The position numbers and the translations under genes were made by a program. 64,000 bases of DNA from a virus, in the IMG/VR virus record IMGVR_UViG_3300010233_001188, positions 26,196 to 90,195 of that record; one strand, given 5' to 3'. Shown here piece by piece: positions 55,329 to 63,029 of this stretch. The notes beneath the pieces were generated by a model. It was not told the DNA's origin and made no database searches. It saw nothing but the letters and a program-made list of their open reading frames with translations. The first letter of the stretch is position 1; each line of letters opens with the position of its first letter.

Positions 55329-55768
55329 CCAAATGCGTTATTGTGGATATTGATGGCACTCTTACGGATACTGCCCATCGCGCACATCATCTGCAAAAGA
55401 AGCCGAAGGATTGGAAAGCGTTTAACGCAGCAATGCACTTGGATGCGCCCAATCTGATCATCATAGATATGGTCAATGCTCTATGGTTCGCTGGCTATGA
55501 CATTGTGCTTTGTAGTGGCCGAGAGCGTGCTAATGAAACCATCACAAAAGAATGGCTTAAGCAGCACGGAGTAGACTATGATGCACTCTTTATGAGGCCC
55601 ACTGGAGATTACCGTGATGATGTGCTTGTAAAAAGAGAGTTGTTGGAACAAATCAAAGCAGCCGGATATTCACCCCAGTTCGCAATAGACGACCGAACAA
55701 AAGTTGTAAACGATTGCTGGCGGAACGCGGGACTAATCTGCTTACAAGCCGCACCGGGGGATTTTTGA
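55325..55768 (+). CDS. HAD-family phosphatase, polynucleotide kinase 3'-phosphatase-like
   Basis: A 147-residue protein. VIVDIDGTLTDTAHRAHHLQ is the D-x-D-G-T active site; GYDIVLCSGRERANETITKE is motif II; FAIDDRTKVVNDCWRNAGL holds the last acidic motif. This is the layout of the T4 Pnkp phosphatase domain and of related phage 5'/3' nucleotidase-like proteins. No kinase domain is attached. It could act in DNA or RNA end repair. It overlaps the polymerase stop by four bases. Confidence 0.78.
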   Translation: MTKCVIVDIDGTLTDTAHRAHHLQKKPKDWKAFNAAMHLDAPNLIIIDMVNALWFAGYDIVLCSGRERANETITKEWLKQHGVDYDALFMRPTGDYRDDVLVKRELLEQIKAAGYSPQFAIDDRTKVVNDCWRNAGLICLQAAPGDF

Positions 55769-55770
55769 TC

Positions 55771-56391
55771 TTGCGAAAGGAAGAGCTTGCTGACGGGGTT
55801 GTTTTATACTGCGGTGATTGCCGCGACGTGCTGCCGACGCTCGCGCGCGCCGGCGCGGTCGTGACCGATCCACCCTATCCCGATATCGACAAGGGCTTCG
55901 CGATCACGCCGATTGATTGCCTTGCCGCCCTCGATTGCCGTCAACTGGTCTTCTGGTCGGCGGTCGAACAGTTCCCGCTTTCGTGGTGCGCCGTGCATAT
56001 CTGGCACAAGCCGAACGGCAACAGCTCTCACCACTACGAGCGGATTTTCGAGAGAAACGGGCAGAAAACGTGCCGAGTTTATCGAATTGCGGCGATCTTG
56101 CCGAATTACGAGCAATACAAGCACGAATGCGTTGACCACCCGACACAGAAGCCGCTCGCGCTTATGCACGCCCTGATAAGGCGACTTGAGGACGAAACGA
56201 TCATCGACCCGTTCATGGGTTCCGGGACGACGGGAGTGGCGTGCGTAAACATGGGGCGCAAGTTCATCGGCATTGAACTTGATCCTGGTTATTTTGACAT
56301 AGCGTGCAAGAGGATTGAGAAGGCGCTGAAAGCGCCTAATCTCCTGGTCAAGAAACCGCCAAAGAAAACTCAGAGTAATTTATTAAAATGA
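55771..56391 (+). CDS. DNA methyltransferase (beta class), recently acquired
   Basis: About 206 residues from TTG 55771. Motif IV AVVTDPPYPDID, motif I DPFMGSGTTGVACVNMGRKF with GIELDPGYFDIACKRI. The centre (about 55.80-56.20 kb) is far richer in GC than its neighbours and than the phage's other methylase, while the 3' end returns to phage style, so the core appears to come from a GC-rich genome. Probable target: N6-adenine or N4-cytosine. Confidence 0.78.
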   Translation: MRKEELADGVVLYCGDCRDVLPTLARAGAVVTDPPYPDIDKGFAITPIDCLAALDCRQLVFWSAVEQFPLSWCAVHIWHKPNGNSSHHYERIFERNGQKTCRVYRIAAILPNYEQYKHECVDHPTQKPLALMHALIRRLEDETIIDPFMGSGTTGVACVNMGRKFIGIELDPGYFDIACKRIEKALKAPNLLVKKPPKKTQSNLLK

Positions 56392-57320
56392 ACGATACAC
56401 TCATCACAAAATATAGACCTGATACCTTCGATCTTATTCTTGGACAGGATACTGTTGTTAAATCCTTTCGTAGCGCGCTCCAGAAGGGCACAGGACGAGT
56501 TTTCTTATTTCATGGACCTCCGGGCACTGGCAAGACCTCTATGGCCCGTCTGGGGGCAGCACAGGCAGGCAGTAGACCTAAAGACATCCGAGAAATAGAT
56601 GGAGCGAAGAATACCAGTATCGATGACATGCGGGCTGTAATTGAAGGATTAGATTACAAGCCGTTTGGAAACGAGATCATTAGCAACATCATCGATGAGG
56701 CGCAATGTATTTCAAGCCTTGGTCTAAAGTCGCTTCTCAAATCATTGGAAGATGTGCAGCCATGGGTGTATTGGTTTCTTTGCACAACAGAATTAGGCAA
56801 AATCCCGGAAGCTATTAAAACACGCTGTCTCAGATACGAGCTTAAGCCAGTTTCTCATACAATGCTTTTCGATCTAGTGCATGATGTGGCTAAGATGGAA
56901 AAGCTGCCCATAGCCAAACATCAAGGCTTGATGGAATTATGCGCTAAGGAAGCTGGGGGATCGCCTAGGCAAGCCCTTGCTAATTTAGGCGCATGTGCTG
57001 AAGCCACTACGCGGGAAGAGGTTGTCGAACTTCTTAAGACGGCATCTGACTCGCCCCAAGCAATCGATCTTGCAAGAGCCTTATTGCAAGGAAGTACATG
57101 GGGCCAAATTCAGACATTGTTATCGGGTATGAAAGACCAGAACCCGGAAAGCATCAGACAGGTTGTCAGAGCATATTGTACTACTATTACCTTGAGTTCT
57201 AGCAAAGAAGCTCAGGTTGGCAAAGCAATGGAAGTTTTGAGCCGTTTTAGCCAGCCGTTTTATTCCAGTGATGGGATATCCCCGGTCGTCTTAGCGTGCG
57301 GGAAATTACTGCTCCAATAG
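56388..57320 (+). CDS. Clamp loader AAA+ subunit (DnaX/RFC-small-like)
   Basis: A 310-residue protein. RVFLFHGPPGTGKTSMARLG is Walker A; NIIDEAQCISSLGLKSLLKS the Walker B region (DEA-x); WVYWFLCTTELGKIPEAIKT with RCLRYEL gives sensor 1 and the S/T-R-C motif of clamp loaders. GGSPRQALANLGACAE is the sensor 2 helix. It loads the sliding clamp. It overlaps the methylase stop by four bases (ATGA). Confidence 0.85.
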   Translation: MNDTLITKYRPDTFDLILGQDTVVKSFRSALQKGTGRVFLFHGPPGTGKTSMARLGAAQAGSRPKDIREIDGAKNTSIDDMRAVIEGLDYKPFGNEIISNIIDEAQCISSLGLKSLLKSLEDVQPWVYWFLCTTELGKIPEAIKTRCLRYELKPVSHTMLFDLVHDVAKMEKLPIAKHQGLMELCAKEAGGSPRQALANLGACAEATTREEVVELLKTASDSPQAIDLARALLQGSTWGQIQTLLSGMKDQNPESIRQVVRAYCTTITLSSSKEAQVGKAMEVLSRFSQPFYSSDGISPVVLACGKLLLQ

Positions 57321-57367
57321 ACACGGGTATAGTTCTATTACGACAACCGCTTTCAGGAAACACATTG

Positions 57368-57874
57368 ATGAGAAAATTGACACTAGCAGAAGCCGAGGAG
57401 GCTTTGCAGATTGATAAGAACGATCTTGACGAAGAGAATATTCAACAGCCTGCCTTGTTTTTTACTATTAGTCAGCAAGAAGCTAGTGCTCAAGCGGTAC
57501 TCGCGCAATTAGAGCGGGATAAGGCTAACCTCAATGCCGAGTTAGATGCTGAGATTAGACAGGCGTATGCTAATAAGAATGAAAAGATTACCGAGACAGC
57601 ACTTCCTTTGCGTATTCGGGAAAAGCCTGAGATGCAGAAGATCAATGATGAAATCATCATGGCTCAACGTGATGTAAATATTTGGGCTGCAATGGTTGAG
57701 TCCATGCGTCAACGGTCTAAGCACATCTTAGAGGAAGGTGCTTTGTGGCGCGGTAATTATTACCAAACCGAATCCTCAACCTCTGTTATTCATGAAGCTA
57801 AGTCGGCAGTAGCCGATGCAAATAGGGCTGCCGCTGGAGCACGCCGCCGTGTCGTGAGGGCTAATGGAGGATAG
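57368..57874 (+). CDS. UvsY-like recombination mediator (probable)
   Basis: 168 residues from ATG 57368 (AGGAAA upstream). LNAELDAEIRQAYANKNEKI, TETALPLRIREKPEMQKIND, EIIMAQRDVNIWAAMVESMR, ILEEGALWRGNYYQ form long helices with the 'K-x-TE ... A-x-x-W ... R-x-YY' spacing of phage proteins coded near SSB and UvsX and regarded as UvsY analogues. They help load the recombinase on SSB-coated DNA. Sequence similarity to T4 UvsY itself is not evident. Confidence 0.5.
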   Translation: MRKLTLAEAEEALQIDKNDLDEENIQQPALFFTISQQEASAQAVLAQLERDKANLNAELDAEIRQAYANKNEKITETALPLRIREKPEMQKINDEIIMAQRDVNIWAAMVESMRQRSKHILEEGALWRGNYYQTESSTSVIHEAKSAVADANRAAAGARRRVVRANGG

Positions 57875-58043
57875 TATCGCGGCAGCTTTTGCGCTGTGGC
57901 TTTACTATGTGCTTATCGCGTTCATTTCCATTACCGGCATTAGTATAGCTACCTACATAGCAAGCCGTGCCGCTTCTATTGGCTGGTATAGATCACGGCT
58001 AGAGCATTTCATTCAATTACGTAGAATTAAAAAGGAGAAATAA
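57864..58043 (+). CDS. 59-residue membrane protein
   Basis: MEDSIAAAFALWLYYVLIAF, ISITGISIATYIASRAASIG, then a basic tail YRSRLEHFIQLRRIKKEK. One or two membrane helices. It overlaps the end of the UvsY-like gene by 11 bases, and its last codons (AAGGAG) form the ribosome site for the SSB gene. Function unknown. Confidence 0.5.
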   Translation: MEDSIAAAFALWLYYVLIAFISITGISIATYIASRAASIGWYRSRLEHFIQLRRIKKEK

Positions 58044-58046
58044 GGT

Positions 58047-59516
58047 TTGCGTGACGAGGAAGATTCTGGCTTTAAGTACCGTGGTCGTAGCATTGATACT
58101 ATCAATCAACGTGCAACACAAACGGCTGGTGCGTTCGACAGCTACACCAATGCTAAATTCCCCAAATTCAAAGTAAGCGATGGGGACAATGAAATCCGCA
58201 TCATGCCTTTGACTTGGAATGATGTGGATACGTGGGGGGACAATTGGGGCATTGAGCTTTGGGTACATCACAGTATTGGCCCTGATAATAACGCCTACCT
58301 CTGCCTGAAAAAGATGAAGGGCCAAGATTGCTATCTGTGTGATGCTCAGGCTGAACACGCTCATGATGACGATGCGGAAGATCAAGATTCTCTTGCCCGC
58401 AAACTTAAGCCTACACGGCGTATTTTGGCATGGCTGGTTGACCGCAAGAAAGAAAAGGATGGTCCGGTGCTTTGGGCAATGCCTTGGACTCTTGAACGTG
58501 ATATCCAAGGGCGCTGCAAAAATAAGAAGACTGGTGAGCCTATCCTGATTGACCACCCTTCTAGCGGATACGACGTATCGTTCAATAAGACTGGCAAGGA
58601 GCGTTTGACTAAGTACGTGTCAGTAGACATTTCTCGTGAACCGTCGCCTTTGTCTGATGATGGTAAAACTAAGAAGAAATGGCTTGAGTTTATCGAACAG
58701 AACCCGTTGCCTGATACGCTATGTTTCTATGACAATGATTACATTGAAAAGATGTTTCGCGGCAAATCCCCTAAGCGGAACGCAGAAGATGCGCCCGAAG
58801 GGGTTGAAGATAAAGCCCCGGTAAAAGCTTCTGTGAAGCCTAAATCCGCTCCTAAGCAAGTTACCGCCGAAGAAGTCGAGGATATGACGCGGGAACAGAT
58901 GGTTGAGGCTATTGAGGCCAATCCATCGTTCGGCATTGATCCTGACGATTATCCTAAGACGGCTCCCCTTCGTGCGGCTCTATTGAAGGCGCTTGATGTG
59001 GATGGGGCCGGTCAAGGCGATGCGGAAGAGAAAAGCACAGATAGCCTAGCGCCTGTCAAAGCATACACACTAGAGGTCATGGATGCTGAAGAATTGGCTG
59101 AGCTTATCAACACTTATAAGCTTGATATTGATCCTGATGATTATCCTAAGATTGTACGGCTGAAAGCCAAGGTTGAATCGGCTTTGGAAGAGGCCGGACT
59201 TCTTGATAAGGGTGCTAAAGAAGAGACTAAAAAAAGTGGCCGTGTTCAGCGCGAACCTGAGCCGCCACGGCTTGATCCTGTTAGCCAAGACAAGTTGGAT
59301 GATCTGGACGAGGAAGGATTTGAGTCGCTCATTAAAGAGTACAAGCTGAATGTGACTATCGACGGCCTCAAGCTTTCTGTCATTCGCAAGAAGATTAAAG
59401 AAGCTTTGATTGAGAAAGACTTGTTTGAAAGCGGTGATGCTCCTGACGCCGCCGAAGATTCAAGCATTCAAGCTAAGGCTTTGGCCCGTCTTAAGGCAAA
59501 GCGTGCGGGTAATTAA
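58047..59516 (+). CDS. Single-stranded DNA-binding protein (T4 gp32-type) with repeated C-terminal domains
   Basis: A 489-residue protein from TTG 58047. Core: FPKFKVSDGDNEIRIMPLTW, IELWVHHSIGPDNNAYLCLK with zinc-like CLKKMKGQDCYLCDAQAEHA, RRILAWLVDRKKE, the gp32 order. Residues about 270-470 hold three similar helical repeats: DMTREQMVEAIEANPSFGID, DAEELAELINTYKLDIDPDD, DEEGFESLIKEYKLNVTIDG, each followed by a K/R-x-x-L helix. The repeats are probable docking units. It coats ssDNA at the fork. Confidence 0.8.
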   Translation: MRDEEDSGFKYRGRSIDTINQRATQTAGAFDSYTNAKFPKFKVSDGDNEIRIMPLTWNDVDTWGDNWGIELWVHHSIGPDNNAYLCLKKMKGQDCYLCDAQAEHAHDDDAEDQDSLARKLKPTRRILAWLVDRKKEKDGPVLWAMPWTLERDIQGRCKNKKTGEPILIDHPSSGYDVSFNKTGKERLTKYVSVDISREPSPLSDDGKTKKKWLEFIEQNPLPDTLCFYDNDYIEKMFRGKSPKRNAEDAPEGVEDKAPVKASVKPKSAPKQVTAEEVEDMTREQMVEAIEANPSFGIDPDDYPKTAPLRAALLKALDVDGAGQGDAEEKSTDSLAPVKAYTLEVMDAEELAELINTYKLDIDPDDYPKIVRLKAKVESALEEAGLLDKGAKEETKKSGRVQREPEPPRLDPVSQDKLDDLDEEGFESLIKEYKLNVTIDGLKLSVIRKKIKEALIEKDLFESGDAPDAAEDSSIQAKALARLKAKRAGN

Positions 59517-60559
59517 TGGCGCGAGTTAAACGTGAAATCGACCCAGACGGCGGTGCGGAGGAGGAGGAGGGTTATGATTTTACAAAACCCTCCTCCTCTA
59601 TTGAGTTCATTTCAAGCGGATGCACCCTGTTTAATCTGGTCTTAGGGGGCGGATGGGCGCTAGGGCGTATATCAAATATCATAGGTAATTTCAGTTCCGG
59701 GAAAAGCCTATTGGCGATTGAGGCATGTTCTCAATTTGCCGACAAATACCCTAAAGGCAAGATTTGGTATCGGGAGGCGGAGAGTGCTTTCGATAAGGAT
59801 TATGCTCGTGCTTTAGGGATGCCTATTGAGAAGGTATCATTCTTAGAAACTACCGATAAATTTGATACGGTTGAGGACTTCTATAACGACCTTAAGGCTC
59901 AAAGCGAGCTATGTATCTCTAAGAAAGTGCCGGGTCTATACATCATAGACTCACTTGATGCTTTGTCTGACGAGAAAGAACTTGAGCGTGAAATAACTGA
60001 TGCCTCCTTTGGCACCAGTAAGGCCAAGCAGATGAGTACGCTGTTCCGCAAATTGGTACGCGGCGTGGGCGATGCGAATATGCACCTAATGGTCATATCC
60101 CAAGTACGAGACAAGATTGGTGTTACGTTCGGCAGAAAGACAGCGCGATCTGGTGGTAAAGCATTAGATTTCTATGCAAGCCAGATCGTGCATCTTACTG
60201 AGATTGAGAAGGTCTACAAAACCCGTAAGAAGCAAAAGCGGGCGGTTGCGCTTCGGGTTAAAGCCAAATGTGATAAGAACAAAGTGGGGCTATCATTCCG
60301 GGAGTGTGAGTATTCTATCCGTTTCGGCTACGGGATTGAAGACTTACACGCAAGCCTGACGTGGCTCAAAGAAGTCGGACGGTTGAAAGATATCGATCTA
60401 ACAGATGCTAAGGCTCAAGATTTGATTGATGACAGCGATACCATTCCCGAGGAAGAATACCGGGATTGGCTTACTAAGGCTAATACAGCGGTCAAGAGAG
60501 CATGGCAGGAAATAGAGACAGACTTCATTCCTAAGCGGAGGAAGATCATTAGTGCCTAA
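59516..60559 (+). CDS. RecA/UvsX-like recombinase
   Basis: A 347-residue protein. ISSGCTLFNLVLGGGWALGR, ISNIIGNFSSGKSLLAIEAC (Walker A), KVPGLYIIDSLDALSDEKEL (Walker B), LMVISQVRDKIGVTFGRKTA, SGGKALDFYASQIVHLTEIE (L2 and dimer region). It forms filaments for strand exchange and recombination-dependent replication. The Ala/Glu/Asp start region is followed by a GAG repeat (EEEEGY). Overlaps the SSB stop by one base. Confidence 0.88.
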   Translation: MARVKREIDPDGGAEEEEGYDFTKPSSSIEFISSGCTLFNLVLGGGWALGRISNIIGNFSSGKSLLAIEACSQFADKYPKGKIWYREAESAFDKDYARALGMPIEKVSFLETTDKFDTVEDFYNDLKAQSELCISKKVPGLYIIDSLDALSDEKELEREITDASFGTSKAKQMSTLFRKLVRGVGDANMHLMVISQVRDKIGVTFGRKTARSGGKALDFYASQIVHLTEIEKVYKTRKKQKRAVALRVKAKCDKNKVGLSFRECEYSIRFGYGIEDLHASLTWLKEVGRLKDIDLTDAKAQDLIDDSDTIPEEEYRDWLTKANTAVKRAWQEIETDFIPKRRKIISA

Positions 60560-60791
60560 GCCTATTGCGAGCGAACCATCGATTAAAGCTCATCCATTGG
60601 TGTGGGAACTGTATCACGCCATGAAGAAAACACGGACTACAAAAACCGAGCTTTGCAAGGCGCTAGAGCTTGATTGGTCTACAGTGCGGTTCTGGTGGAT
60701 GGGGATAAGATCGCCGAGGTTAGATGCCATAGAGAAGGCGCTGAATTATGTGGGGCTTGAGGTTGTAACAAAGCCCAAGGAGAAGAAATAA
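60552..60791 (+). CDS. Small HTH protein
   Basis: 79 residues from GTG 60552: LVWELYHAMKKTRTTKTELC, KALELDWSTVRFWWMGIRSP, RLDAIEKALNYVGLEVVTKP. This is an XRE-like helix-turn-helix (TELCKALELDWSTVRFW). It overlaps the UvsX stop and abuts the resolvase start. Possibly a transcription regulator of the repair cluster. Confidence 0.65.
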   Translation: MPKPIASEPSIKAHPLVWELYHAMKKTRTTKTELCKALELDWSTVRFWWMGIRSPRLDAIEKALNYVGLEVVTKPKEKK

Positions 60792-61307
60792 GTGCGCAAA
60801 GGCGGCTCCAAGCAAAAAGGATCGACTTACGAACGTAAAATTTGCTGGGCGCTATCCCGCTTTGTCGATCCGTCCGGAACTGAAACTCACTTCTGGAGAG
60901 CGGCTATGTCGGGGGGTAGAGCAACTCTTCAGAACCGTAAAGGAATCGAAAACAGGAATCAGATTGGCGACATCACATGCATCTCTGAAAAGGGCATGTG
61001 GTTTGCTAGATATGCCTGTGAGTGCAAGCATTACGCTGACCTAGACATCGTAAGCTTTCTATTCAAGCGTAGAGGAAAGCTTGCGGCATTCTGGAATAAG
61101 CTAAAGAAAGAGGCTGAAAAGGCGGAAAAGCTTCCCCTGCTCATTGCTAAGGAAAATAGGCTGCCCACATTGGCGTTGACCACGGAATCTGGTAAAGAGT
61201 ATCTTGAGCGGAATGGACATCGGATGCCGGTTGTGTTACTCAAGTTTGGTGGGGTTCCGGCCAATGATATCTATGTCTGCCTGTTCGATGATGTATTCGG
61301 GGGATAA
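60792..61307 (+). CDS. Holliday junction resolvase-like nuclease with second shared tail (CLFDDVFGG)
   Basis: A 171-residue protein from GTG 60792. KGGSKQKGSTYERKICWALS, THFWRAAMSGGRATLQNRKG, NQIGDITCISEKGMWFARYA, CECKHYADLDIVSF has the E ... GD(I) ... E-C-K pattern of Hjc-type PD-(D/E)xK resolvases found in phages. It would resolve branched replication intermediates before packaging. It ends YVCLFDDVFGG, a tail shared with the protein at 61568-61738. Confidence 0.75.
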   Translation: MRKGGSKQKGSTYERKICWALSRFVDPSGTETHFWRAAMSGGRATLQNRKGIENRNQIGDITCISEKGMWFARYACECKHYADLDIVSFLFKRRGKLAAFWNKLKKEAEKAEKLPLLIAKENRLPTLALTTESGKEYLERNGHRMPVVLLKFGGVPANDIYVCLFDDVFGG

Positions 61308-61571
61308 ATGATCATGATCGTATCTATTAGTACCGGTGCATCTCTTAGCACGCTTATAGTAAGTCTTTGGACACTGCATTGCGATAACAAAACGTACAAG
61401 CAACAATGCACGATGATCCCCAAAGTCTATAGCGGACTGGACTGGGAACATAAGACGACATTGTTTAATGGGGTAACATACAATCAACATTTACTTGCAC
61501 TAATGTTATTCCGTGACTGGAAAAATCTTTACCCCAAAGAATTATGGGACTTGATTGGGAGGCCGGATTGA
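61308..61571 (+). CDS. Hypothetical protein with N-terminal hydrophobic segment
   Basis: An 87-residue protein: IMIVSISTGASLSTLIVSLW, CTMIPKVYSGLDWEHKTTLF, RDWKNLYPKELWDLIGRPD. The first 25 residues could be a membrane anchor or signal. It follows the resolvase directly and overlaps the next gene (TTGA). Unknown. Confidence 0.45.
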   Translation: MIMIVSISTGASLSTLIVSLWTLHCDNKTYKQQCTMIPKVYSGLDWEHKTTLFNGVTYNQHLLALMLFRDWKNLYPKELWDLIGRPD

Positions 61572-61738
61572 GCACGAGCAAGTCATCAATGATTGGCCGT
61601 TGGATCTTTGCCGATGAGGGAGACTATTATCACACAGGAGAAATCATTGATGCCATAGGCGAAGATTGTTTTCTGGTGCGGATGACATCTATCAGTTGCC
61701 CACAATTCTGCCTGTTCGATGATGTATTCGGGACTTAG
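61568..61738 (+). CDS. Small protein with second shared tail (CLFDDVFGT)
   Basis: 56 residues from TTG 61568 (a later ATG at 61589 is possible). STSKSSMIGRWIFADEGDYY, HTGEIIDAIGEDCFLVRMTS, ISCPQFCLFDDVFGT. The body looks like a small SH3-like barrel. The final 26 bases coding CLFDDVFG are identical to the end of the resolvase gene, so the tail was exchanged or duplicated at DNA level. Confidence 0.55.
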   Translation: MSTSKSSMIGRWIFADEGDYYHTGEIIDAIGEDCFLVRMTSISCPQFCLFDDVFGT

Positions 61739-61746
61739 GGGAATAA

Positions 61747-62856
61747 ATGAGCGAGCGCAAACTACTCACAATTCGTACTGTTGATTCAGTTCAAAAGCAT
61801 CCCAATGCCGATGCACTTGATCTAATACGAATTGGGGGGTGGCAATGCGTTTCTAAGCTGGGCGTTTTCAGACCAGGAGACAGATGCGCTTATATTGAGA
61901 TTGACTCCTTTGTGCCGGTAACACATCCGGCCTTTTCTTTTCTTGAGAAGAACGCAATTAAGTGGAATGGGAAAGTGGGCGCTCGTATCAAGACTATAAA
62001 ATTGCGGCAAGAATTGTCGCAAGGATTAGCTGTTCCGCTTAGCGAGTTTCCAGAAATAGCTAATCCAGTTGATGATACGGATTACGCGGAACTTATCGGC
62101 ATCGAAAAGTGGGAGAAAATCCTGCCCGCTAATTTGGCCGGAACAGCTAGAGGTAATTTCCCAAGCTTCATTAGGAAGACTGATCAAGAGCGTGTACAGA
62201 ATTACTGGAATGGCTTTGGTATGCGCGGTGAAAAAGATGTAATCACATACAAGCATCCCGAAACCGGCGAAGATATCACGTATGAAAAAGCCAAGAAATA
62301 CATTCGCGATACACCTTATGAAGTGACCATCAAACTTGATGGCAGTTCCATGACTGTCTATTACCGGAATGGGGAATTTGGTGTATGCTCTCGTAACCTG
62401 GATCTAGTTGAGACGGAAAATAATACGTTTTGGAAGGTTGCTAACCGGCTTAAGCTTCGTGAGCGTATGATGGCTTTAGGTTTGAATATAGCACTGCAGG
62501 GGGAACTTATTGGCCCAGGCATTCAAGGCAATAAGGATAAACTCAAAGAGCCTGATTTTTATGCATTCGATGTGCTGAATCTTAGTACAGACTATCCGAC
62601 ACCTTTGTCAGCGCATGCACGACATGCTCTTTTAGCGGATTTGAATCACGGTGATTGTGAAGTAATCCATCATGTTCCTGAGCTGGAAACACGCTATTTC
62701 GATTTCCCGACGATTGAAGATGCATTGGCTTATGCTGATGGTCCTTCTCTTAATCATGAAAGCGCGCGCGAAGGCGTTGTCTTCAAGTCAATCGAAGACC
62801 CTGAGTTTTCTTTCAAGATCATTAGCAATAAATATCTCCTGTCGCACGGAGATTGA
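61747..62856 (+). CDS. RNA ligase with N-terminal OB-type domain (DraRnl/Rnl5-like)
   Basis: A 369-residue protein. Residues 1-170 match the OB-fold domain that precedes the ligase in DraRnl relatives (VQKHPNADALDLIRIGGWQC; FRPGDRCAYIEIDSFVPV; LSQGLAVPLSEFP). The nucleotidyltransferase core has EVTIKLDGSSMTVYYRNGEF (Lys-x-Asp-Gly, the adenylation site), FGVCSRNLDL, IALQGELIGPGIQGN, FYAFDVLN, and REGVVFKSIE ... FSFKIISNKYLL. It seals nicks in RNA or mixed duplexes. It could repair host- or phage-cleaved tRNAs. Confidence 0.82.
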   Translation: MSERKLLTIRTVDSVQKHPNADALDLIRIGGWQCVSKLGVFRPGDRCAYIEIDSFVPVTHPAFSFLEKNAIKWNGKVGARIKTIKLRQELSQGLAVPLSEFPEIANPVDDTDYAELIGIEKWEKILPANLAGTARGNFPSFIRKTDQERVQNYWNGFGMRGEKDVITYKHPETGEDITYEKAKKYIRDTPYEVTIKLDGSSMTVYYRNGEFGVCSRNLDLVETENNTFWKVANRLKLRERMMALGLNIALQGELIGPGIQGNKDKLKEPDFYAFDVLNLSTDYPTPLSAHARHALLADLNHGDCEVIHHVPELETRYFDFPTIEDALAYADGPSLNHESAREGVVFKSIEDPEFSFKIISNKYLLSHGD

Positions 62857-62897
62857 GCAATGCTGGCTCTTATAATCTCTTCGATAAGTGGATTTTG

Positions 62898-63029
62898 ATG
62901 CTGCTTAAGACAATAGACGCAAAGGTTCGCAATCTTGGCGATGTGCGCTGGCACGCGACGGAGGATGGGTCCATGGGCAAAGGAACTGGTAGGCACATCG
63001 CCTGTTTTATTTTGGAACCGCTCCAATGA
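62898..63029 (+). CDS. 43-residue hypothetical protein
   Basis: MLLKTIDAKVRNLGDVRWHA, TEDGSMGKGTGRHIACFILE, PLQ. Its stop overlaps the ATG of the SbcD-like gene (ATGA). Short but compactly placed. No family recognised. Confidence 0.4.
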   Translation: MLLKTIDAKVRNLGDVRWHATEDGSMGKGTGRHIACFILEPLQ

